This document shows, piece after piece, positions 19,861-26,513 of a stretch of DNA of 26,513 nt. Source of the DNA: Arsenophonus sp052174535 (GTDB lineage Bacteria; Pseudomonadota; Gammaproteobacteria; Enterobacterales; Enterobacteriaceae); contig JBQMRQ010000125.1 in the NCBI GenBank assembly GCA_052174535.1, positions 1 through 26,513 on the forward strand. Direction: 5' to 3'. The notes under the pieces were generated by a model. That model did not search any database. It was not told the origin of the DNA and worked only from the letters and a program-made list of their open reading frames with translations. The first letter of the stretch is position 1; each line of letters begins with the position of its first letter. The position numbers were made by a program, and so were the translations under genes.

Positions 19861-21640
19861 TTACTTACAATGTCGATGTGGGTCCTTTACACGTTCGATC
19901 CTGCTAAAACACCTTAATTGCTAGCGGCCTGTAATAAATTTCTTTACTAGATCAAGGTGAATAGCATTATACTAACCAGTCTAGTCAATCGACAGATAGT
20001 CTATGAATGGCTATACTTAGGCATAGATTTCTGAGTTTGAAGCGGGAAACCCTGAACAAGTTACTGAAAATAGCGCTGATCCTGTTTGTTTACTGGCGTC
20101 ACTACTTCGGTAGTGTCGATGTTCTTCTTTCCCTTATCTAAGTCTCTGAATAAGATGACGGTTAGTGAGAAACCACGTTCGTGAGATTTTTTATGTTAGG
20201 CCCGAAATAAAGCCTGCCTGGCACTGACGAAGATAACGCTAAATACAGCAGGTTGTCTCATCACTTTAAGAAGACAGCAACAAATCAAAACAATATCAGC
20301 GCTGAGAAAGCAAAAGACAGCTAATAAGCTTAAGCCAGGGATTATTGAAAGTTAATTATATCCGTGAGCTTGTGGCTTAACTGATGATGTCATGAGCCAA
20401 GCACGGACTGAGGCTTCAACAGTAAAAAGTACTAATGTTATCGCTCGTACTACTCTTCCTGAGTGTTTACCTGCTATTTGTTTTCGGCTTTTCACCCATC
20501 ACAAAGCTTAATACTGGGTCTACAACCCGCGGAACTATTGAACTTTGGAGTCATCATTGAACTTATTTGCTTGTAACTGTCCTAGCTATAAAATCCAGCT
20601 AGACGCGCTGTTTATATAGCTGATACACGCGCTGGATTTACGGGAATCTGGCTATCCTTTTCGAGACGATCAGGTAGTAAGAGAAGCGGCTTTAACGCCA
20701 GTCTGCTCACGTTAAAAAATCGACTGAATACATTCCGTCGACATAGATAGTGTAAATCCATAAAAGTACAAATTACTGCTGCGTAACTATTTAAAAAAGA
20801 ACCTCTGCTAGGTGTAAGGCCAGAGACGCGTCAGCTGGAGTTACTGCTGGGAAACCCTTACTAGAAGTAGTTGACGCATAATTTGGAATATTTTAATAGT
20901 AAAAATCAACACCTGGTCATAGTGTATGCATTAAATAATTATCACAGTAAATTAAATAATCAGTATTACACTATTATTTCGCAGCCCATAAGCCATAATG
21001 ACTTACGTAATCATGCATGCATTCTACTTAACTTGGTTGGCGGAGTGAAAGATCTATTACAGCTTAATACCTTGCTCGATAATTCTAATCTGATGAATAA
21101 TCTAAACATACGCGGATAATATATTGCCGAAGGCAGCGTGGAAAAACTCGGAAGAGCTTGTACCCATTTTGGCATTAAAAAATCGTGCAATGTTATGATG
21201 GCCGACACGGAAGAAAAACATTACGCACACGTGCAAGCCAAGTAAAAATTGATTTATTACTAGCAAATATATTCATTAACTCTTATTTGAGATACTACAA
21301 GAAATACGTATTGCTCAGTTATAAACTGTGGAAGATGATATTATCAGATAGCTACATAAAACAAACAGATACAGTGGATTTACTCGAACTGCATGTAGTG
21401 GAGTAGCCCATCCTCTCACCGATGAACTGGATAAGAAAAACAATCGGCGAAATTTCACGGCTGATTATAGAGATTAGGCGCTCTACTGCCGTTAAATTGG
21501 GGTATACGAAATACCAGTTTGCCAAGTCAGAGTAAACGATGAGATTGAGATTAATTTTATCAAAAAACCATGCCTTGAGTAAAGGGGCCCCCCTCTCTAT
21601 AGCATTTTTAGCATACTAAAATAAATCATAAATATGATAA
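19861..21640 (+). pseudogene. GC-richer decayed block with a plus-strand gene remnant
   Basis: By eye this block is clearly richer in G and C than its surroundings, pointing to a different origin. The best coding trace is at about 20.84-21.24 kb, plus strand: LLLGNP, then 82 open codons (20871-21119) containing QHLVIVYALNNYHSKLNNQY and LLQLNTLLDNSNLMNNLNIR, continuing after one stop as GSVEKLGRACTHFGIKK and MMADTEEKHYAHVQAK. Further on AHPLTDELDKKNNRRNF (about 21.41 kb) also reads like protein. A hydrophobic stretch LSLVLLFLSVYLLFVFG lies near 20.44-20.49 kb. The flavour suggests accessory (conjugative, plasmid or prophage) genes, but I recognise no family and that is a guess. Confidence 0.4.
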
Positions 21641-22289
21641 AGTCATACGACTATAGAGTGGCCTTTTTATTGTAAAGGAATTGACTATAACTAGCGTCCA
21701 GTACGTCTTACATGGGCTGGATGAGCGCCTAAAGCCACAGATGGAAACCTAAATCCACAATATTTTCCTGGATAAACTATGTAACACCTAACTGTATTCA
21801 AGATAAAAATAACAAACGTTTCACACTATGGTATGAAATCAGCATAGTTATATTGCTTTGTGAATATTCATGATCTAAGTATTGCTTTATACTCTGCAAT
21901 ATGTTAATTTTTATATCTATTCAGATAGTTGAAATAAAATCCCCCCTAGAAAAAATAAATCCGGTAAATCAAGAAAATAACACGTAATTTTACGTGTTAC
22001 ACCACCTATTTACCTTAAGTGGTTTATGATCTTAATCCTGAATTCAGTAATGACAGAATAACTGAATTTTCATGATACCAAAAAAGAAGTCATACAGCAA
22101 TGGGGGGTTCGATTAAAGTTCGATTCTCAATTTTTTCTAGAAAAGTATTATCCGCCTCTAGTTAGAGAGTTTATTCAGGATTTTAAGCAATTATATAAAA
22201 CTTCAAGGTTATTAAGGATAGATTAATAACTGCATTGAAGGGAAATGACTGAAAATATGCTTGCTGATGAATTTATCAGCTATAGATAA
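21641..22289. other. Decayed DNA with one short open plus-strand fragment
   Basis: Mostly unreadable. One uninterrupted plus-strand piece of 54 codons at 22062-22226 looks protein-like: it contains KKEVIQQWGVRLKF, FFLEKYYPPLVREFI and QDFKQLYK, rich in aromatic and charged residues and probably helical. Its start is unclear and I do not recognise it. It lies directly before the IS256 relic, so it may be the interrupted host gene. C6 and G6 runs occur at 21941-21946 and 22102-22107. Confidence 0.35.
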
Positions 22290-23640
22290 CTAGAAGTTAT
22301 GCTCATTTCTGGTATATGAAGTTTTAAAGATAGTGGCGATATTCTTGATTAATTTTTATGGATAACTTCAACAAGAGAGAGATGATATATCATGAAAAGT
22401 TTACTCTATAGGTATCAGGAAAATCAGATATTACTCGCAATTCCCTTACATAAACACATCTGTAATTGTGCTAAGTAGCTGATAGCACCGTTGTTGAGGC
22501 GGAGATCAAAACCATGGCTGCAATAAGATGTTGAACACTTCCTTGTCGATGAGTATCATATCGTAGTGCATAACAGTTTTTATCATAGAAAATATATAGA
22601 CTGGTATCGATAATCTTGAAATTAAAGTGTTTAAGATTAAAAATCACAGTGGCAACAGAATATCTTACAACAACTCGTTTTACCGTCTTATCTGAAGTAT
22701 CCGAAAGCGGCAAAGAGTTGCTCATATGGTTGGTTAGTTGTTAGGTATCTGCATCAGTAATTTCATGAAGTTCTAGCGGCGATTCTTGGTAAAAAGCACA
22801 TGTTCTTTCTGGAACATCATCAGTAGACTTAAAGCAGCAATACCTTAAAATAGTATAAAAGAATAGTGGTTGCGTAATTTAAGCGATATACATTACATTT
22901 ATTTTTCTGCTGATTGCTTTTGCTTAGTAATTATTATCGCGGAACTTGCATATAGCCATAAAGGAACTTATTCCTCTCAAAGATGATTATTAAAAGTTAG
23001 AAGAGAACTGAGTTTAACTTCTAATACCCTACAAGCATATAGATTAATCATATCTTCTAAATTTGCTATTGGAGAGACGGTGCTTTGGTTTTGAATGCAA
23101 TGGAAAAGATATTACTAGGCGCATAGCAGTAATGTTGTTGGATATATAAACAGTTAATGTATTGGTTTTACTCCCCCCAAAGGCATGTAATTAAAAGTTA
23201 AGGAAGTTATCGGATATTTTGCTAGCAACGAGGATCTGATGCTGCTGATAAAGTTCTTAATATTTTTTTAGTAAAGTTATCTGCCAAATTATACTGCAGC
23301 GATGAAGAAAGTAAAGAAAGATCGAGAAGAAGGATTGGTACTCTATAACTTTCCGTCAACGGTGCTGGACGTCAAATAAAAACGATAATCCAAATTGAAT
23401 TAATTTTTATGATAGTAAAGATACGAAACCAAGACGAGAAACTCTGTAGTTCAAGAAAATAACTATTTATAGTATCTAAGCTACCCTTCTATTAACTCAG
23501 AAGGCTGGAAGTGTATAAGGGATTTAATTTGTTAAACTCTGATGCAACAAACATCCAATTTAAAGATAGAGAGCATATTTACGAAGCATTAGAGCAGAGA
23601 GCCGTAGCCTTAAACCCTGATACAGATGATACATGAGCTT
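22290..23640 (+). mobile_element. IS256-family insertion sequence relic, type 1, copy on plus strand
   Basis: Homologue of the minus-strand relic at 11.4-12.8 kb. After the shared 5' boundary segment (from about 22292) the transposase reads across frames: EHFLVDEYHIVVHNS (N-terminal region, family FL.EY...VVRNGY), LEIKVFKIKNHSG, then LPSYL, AAILGKK, DGALVLNAMEKI (from 23076; family GDGALGFW.AL), CCWIYK, DAADKVLNIFLVKLSAK, KKDREEGLVLYNFP (family KD.E.LLTFYDFP), IELIF (PIESTF) and GFNLLNSDATN with QFKDRE near the end. Frameshifts and stops are frequent. The 3' edge is set near 23640, after EQRAVALNPDTDD; no clear inverted end or target duplication was found. Confidence 0.85.
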
Positions 23641-24330
23641 TGCTAATAAGTCTAAACTGGTGAATTCATGTTTTTTTTAGTAGCTGACTTTTTGAAAACT
23701 AAAAAGTAATCTATAAATTCTTTGCCAATGTTTATAAATATTCTATAATATTAATAGAATATGCTCGGTTAAGATCACGTAAAAAGTGTTGAACATTAAG
23801 CACAATTTTAGCCTTATAAAGACAGATAAAACCCATCGAGTATCGCGATCTTTATATTATACCTACGAAAGATAACCTCGTGAAGCTCCGTTTAGTATTT
23901 GCGGAAAATATCTACATCTACGTGTATATCTAAAGAATCCGCAAACTTTTAGCTTTTTAAAACGCTTTATGTTCACCTTAGGGTACTTTTTCCAGTCTTA
24001 TTTCACGCAAATTTCCCTCGCTGCCTGTATAGACAGCGATTCAAGTCTGTTTTGAGATACAAAACAGAATTCAGGAATTTGCGTACGGACTAGCTAGCAG
24101 ATTTGTCGAAAAAGAGAAAACGTTTTTCGCATGGAAACAATTACAACTTCCTGAGTGTGCGACAGTTTTGTAGACAAACAATGGGGGAATATGGCTGTGA
24201 TCATCAATATTATATCGTTTTATCCGTTAACAACGATAAGTTAGAATATCCCCCTCAACCTCTAGCTAAAAATAAAGGCAGGCTCTTTGTTAGCTTGAAG
24301 ACAGTGAAGGCAGATATAATTTAGGTATTA
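23641..24330. other. Decayed DNA around a folded element
   Basis: No gene recognised. An 8-bp inverted repeat TTTGCGGA/TCCGCAAA (23898-23905 and 23938-23945) and the 80-nt folded element at 24005-24084 lie here. Just after the latter, an open plus-strand stretch of 73 codons (24103-24324) begins at a TTG with the basic sequence SKKRKRFSHG and contains CRQTMGEYGCDHQYY; it has no ribosome binding site, so I leave it uncalled. Confidence 0.4.
24005..24084. other. 80-nt three-way-junction structure, function unknown
   Basis: Outer stem: 24005-24016 pairs with 24074-24084 (11 bp, one bulged T). Inside it are hairpin 1, TCGCTG/CAGCGA (24018-24023 with 24034-24039, 10-nt loop), and hairpin 2, TCTGTTTTG/CAAAACAGA (24046-24054 with 24060-24068, loop AGATA). 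All stems are Watson-Crick, which is striking in decayed DNA. No T tract follows, so it is not a plain terminator; it does not have tRNA arm sizes. It could be an RNA domain, a single-strand DNA fold of a mobile element end, or an origin element. It is symmetrical enough to fold on either strand. Confidence 0.55.
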
Positions 24331-24681
24331 TAATTACCTAATTATAGAGCTTTATCATCATAATATATTGCTTTTAATTAATTGCTCATAAGCCACATTC
24401 ATAAGAATGGAGCTGTGCAATCAGAGTCTTAAATAATCTTGAACGAAGCAGATAGTTTATTAAATTAGTGTTAATAACAGATCTTCCATCCATCTTCCCC
24501 TTATCACAAATTAAGCTTTAATACTAAGTTTTCTATCTAGAATTAATATAAATAATTTGTCAGTAACGAGTTTTATTTTTAAAAAAAAGGCTAATACATA
24601 GATCGTAGTAAAAATAAATTCTTTATTTTATCCTATCAACTATTATTTACCATTCATTTTATTCTAGCGACTGAAATATGA
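24331..24681. other. AT-rich spacer, nothing recognised
   Basis: No open frame, repeat or motif that I can support on either strand between the decayed block and the mdtI relic. Confidence 0.4.
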
Positions 24682-25006
24682 TTATGACAGTTTGATAATC
24701 ACCATACCGGTAGATTAATAAAATTATACCAGTTAAACCTTTATAATTTAATCGTTGATTAAATAAAAATCCAACCTACGAGTAGTCCACACAACACCAA
24801 AAATCTTAATAGCGCCATAAGCAATAGAAAGTTTAATACCCTTTATCGCTTTAGTTAATGCACTAAAGGAATGTAAAACGGCAATTAAACTACTACGCCT
24901 AGCTGTAGTTGCTTAAATTAATTGATATTTTCAAAAAATATTAGTTTTTCTAAAAAAACATATAAAATAGAAAGCCACCATATCACTGTTAATAATCTGC
25001 TAACAT
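24682..25006 (-). pseudogene. mdtI: Spermidine export protein MdtI (SMR family), frameshifted
   Basis: MdtI pairs with MdtJ as a small-multidrug-resistance type inner membrane transporter that exports spermidine. The minus strand keeps the C-terminal two thirds well: SFSALTKAIKGIKLSIAYG (E. coli as remembered: FSALSQAVKGIDLSVAYA), FGVVWTT, and the last helix ending GMVIIKLS before TAA (E. coli GMIMVKLA). The N-terminal half (MLADY, WWLSILYVF) is interrupted by stops in codons 6 onward and by shifts. The ancestral start ATG at 25006 still has AGGAG seven bases upstream. The 325-bp span fits the roughly 109-residue family. The start lies 10 bases after the mdtJ stop, the normal mdtJI operon order. 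Confidence 0.87.
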
Positions 25007-25016
25007 ATTATGTCTC

Positions 25017-25429
25017 CTATTTGACAATTTTAGTCATTTCATTAACAGCTTTTTTAGCATAATTTTTCCTATTTTATCGAATGTAATCCGCTAATTTTAG
25101 TACTCAATTTTATTAAAATCTATAATACCCACAATAAGTAAATCTAATCCAATGAGTTTTATTAGTGAATAATTCATTAAATAATGGGATACTAAATGTA
25201 GTTATAAAATTCATCTCAATATCCTCTTCCCATAAGAGGATAAGCTACTCTAAGATCAACTTTTACTGCTATTCTCAGTAAAATATAAGATGAAGCAATA
25301 ATAAAATATATTATCAATAGATCAGTAATATCATTACTGATGCTGGATTAGTTCATTGATAAAATACCAATTACCTCTATTATATAATTGCTAATGCTAA
25401 AATATTCAAATAAATAATTATATTTTCCT
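25017..25429 (-). pseudogene. mdtJ: Spermidine export protein MdtJ (SMR family), frameshifted
   Basis: Partner of mdtI, on the same strand directly upstream. Across frames the minus strand reads YNYLF, LALAII, EVIGILSMN (family: ATEITGTLSMKW), ISNDITDLLIIYFI, ASSYILLRIAVK (E. coli: SYIFLSFAVKKI), LRVAYPLMGRG (GVAYALWEGIG), then IKLSTKISGLHSIK and a tail ending NEMTKIVK before TAG. The SMR glutamate of the first helix survives in EVIG, but the tryptophan after LSM is a stop, WEG is altered, and later helices are broken by shifts. The start codon is lost: the position before YNY reads AAA, with AGGA just ahead. Divergence is similar to mdtI, as expected if both decayed together. Confidence 0.82.
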
Positions 25430-25779
25430 ATTTTTGTCAATTATCAAAAGAATAGATAATTATCTAGATTGGTAATTATAACTAAATAATGATTAAAATT
25501 AAAATCCAATTTACGATAAAACTGATTATCAACAGAATATATTACAAAACATTACGCTAGTAATAATAGGTATTTTGATATAAAAAATGATATCAACTAC
25601 GTTGATTTTTAACGCTTTTAATGCTATACATAAATTTTATTCGTGTAAATCAGTATGATATTACTATGAATCCCTTAGTATTGATAGACTGAATATAAAG
25701 AGCTATTTATATCACAATCATTTCAATTCTTAAATAATTATAATAAATTTCAACTAAAATACAAAAAACTATTAAAACT
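25430..25779. other. AT-rich spacer between zwf and mdtJ
   Basis: Intergenic DNA with no open frame or motif that I recognise. It would have contained the mdtJI promoter on the minus strand, which I cannot place. Confidence 0.4.
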
Positions 25780-25807
25780 AGGATAATATGCCAAAGTATA
25801 TTACCCT
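25780..25807 (-). terminator. Probable terminator of zwf
   Basis: On the minus strand AGGGTAATAT and ATATTATCCT form a 10-bp stem with one G-T pair and an eight-base loop, 16 bases after the zwf stop, followed by a T-rich stretch (AGTTTTAATAGTTTTTTG). The stem is AT-rich, so it may be inefficient. Confidence 0.6.
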
Positions 25808-25823
25808 ATTAAGGGGACATAAC

Positions 25824-26513
25824 TTATTCAAGTTTGCTCCATGAACGGCCATCTTTAGTAATCATTGTATTAGAAGCCTCGGGCCCCCATGTACCTGCCT
25901 GATAAAGTTTGAGTGATTGATCATCCATTGCCCAAGCATTCATAATAGAATCTACCCATTTCCATGCTTCTTCTACTTCATCTCGACGGACAAATAGTGA
26001 TTGTGTACCACGCATAGCTTCTAATAATAAACGTTCATATCCATCAGCTAAATGACTTTGATTAAAAGTTTCAAAAAAACTCAGATCTAATTTTGTTGTC
26101 TGTAAATGATATTTATGGTCAAGACCTGGCGCTTTATTTAAAATTTCAATATTAATTCCTTCATTAGGCTGTAATCGAATAGTTAATTTATTTTGCGGTA
26201 GATTCTGATAAGAATCAGAAAAAATATTTAAAACTGGTTTTTTAAAATAAACTACCACTTCAGAACATTTTGCTGCTAATCGTTTGCCAGTTCTTAAATA
26301 AAATGGCACATCAGCCCAGCGCCAATCATCAATATCAACTCGAATTGCTACAAAAGTTTCTGTTTTACTTGATTTATTTGCCATTTCCTCTGCAAGATAG
26401 CCGACGACTTTTCTGCCTTTAACAGAACCTGATGTATATTGACCTCGGACGGTTTTTTCACGTACATTATGATAATCAATACGACGTAATGAACGTAATA
26501 CTTTAACTTTCGC
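25824..26513 (-). CDS. zwf: Glucose-6-phosphate 1-dehydrogenase, C-terminal part
   Basis: Catalyses the first oxidative step of the pentose phosphate pathway, glucose-6-phosphate plus NADP to 6-phosphogluconolactone plus NADPH, in the cytosol. The window holds the last 229 codons and the stop; the frame is open to the window edge, so the start lies outside (family length about 490). Residues visible match enterobacterial Zwf closely: VRGQYTSG, ANKSSKTETFVAIRVDIDDW, VPFYLRTGKRL, PQNKLTIRLQP, GLDHKYHLQTTKLDLS, DGYERLLLEAMRG, RRDEVEEAWKWVDSI and AGTWGPEAS near the end. The NADP-binding fold and the RIDHYLGK active-site segment lie beyond the edge. No internal damage is visible. A probable terminator follows, then the dead mdtJI pair on the same strand. 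Confidence 0.97.
   Translation of the reverse strand, partial: AKVKVLRSLRRIDYHNVREKTVRGQYTSGSVKGRKVVGYLAEEMANKSSKTETFVAIRVDIDDWRWADVPFYLRTGKRLAAKCSEVVVYFKKPVLNIFSDSYQNLPQNKLTIRLQPNEGINIEILNKAPGLDHKYHLQTTKLDLSFFETFNQSHLADGYERLLLEAMRGTQSLFVRRDEVEEAWKWVDSIMNAWAMDDQSLKLYQAGTWGPEASNTMITKDGRSWSKLE

Noticed and set aside
22100..22135. GTTCGATT twice, resembling a tRNA T-arm
   Set aside because: No acceptor, D or anticodon arm can be drawn around it, and it overlaps an open coding fragment.
25824..26384. zwf read as a short gene starting at the internal ATG at 26384
   Set aside because: The frame is open to the window edge and the preceding 43 codons match Zwf, so the ATG is internal.
1..26513. CRISPR array, tRNA or rRNA gene
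   Set aside because: No regularly spaced direct repeats with unique spacers, no cloverleaf and no rRNA-like conserved blocks were seen on reading both strands.

Overview
The window looks like chromosome from a gammaproteobacterium of the order Enterobacterales that is losing genes, most likely an insect-associated, Arsenophonus- or Sodalis-like symbiont. Four genes give close enterobacterial protein matches from memory (prlC, galU, ybhL and the 3' half of zwf), and the base composition is AT-rich. These four cover about 4.4 kb of 26.5 kb (roughly 16%). Almost all the rest is decayed DNA full of frameshifts and stops. The genus assignment is inference.

Layout. 1-8.3 kb: gene graveyard with three diverged copies of an unidentified gene family (called family A here; A1 plus, A3 minus, A2 plus) and the tail of an IS256-family transposase at 3.1-3.4 kb. 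8.3-11.15 kb: intact prlC (oligopeptidase A) followed at once by a frameshifted rsmJ. 11.4-12.8 kb: relic of a second kind of IS256-family element, minus strand. 12.8-13.3 kb: a 14-bp tandem repeat array upstream of intact galU (13.27-14.19 kb). 14.3-16.1 kb: a 5'-end fragment of the same IS, then unrecognised decayed DNA. 16.15-16.9 kb: intact ybhL with a good terminator. 16.9-18.6 kb: decayed DNA including minus-strand pieces of a membrane protein. 18.66-19.86 kb: a fourth family A copy (A4, minus). 19.86-21.64 kb: a more GC-rich decayed block. 22.3-23.6 kb: a second copy of the 11.4-12.8 kb IS type, plus strand. 23.64-24.33 kb: decayed DNA with a compact 80-nt folded element. 24.68-25.43 kb: dead mdtJI (spermidine efflux pair), minus. 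25.8 kb to the end: C-terminal 229 codons of zwf, minus, with a probable terminator.

How the genes work together: they do not form one pathway. The intact ones are isolated housekeeping genes: peptide turnover (prlC), UDP-glucose supply for envelope sugars (galU), a BAX-inhibitor-1-like membrane protein (ybhL) and NADPH supply (zwf). The rRNA methylation gene rsmJ and the polyamine exporter mdtJI have been lost. No tRNA, rRNA, CRISPR array or intact mobile element was seen. The main unexplained items are family A, the folded element at 24.0 kb, the tandem array before galU, and an excess of G/C homopolymer runs confined to the decayed DNA.
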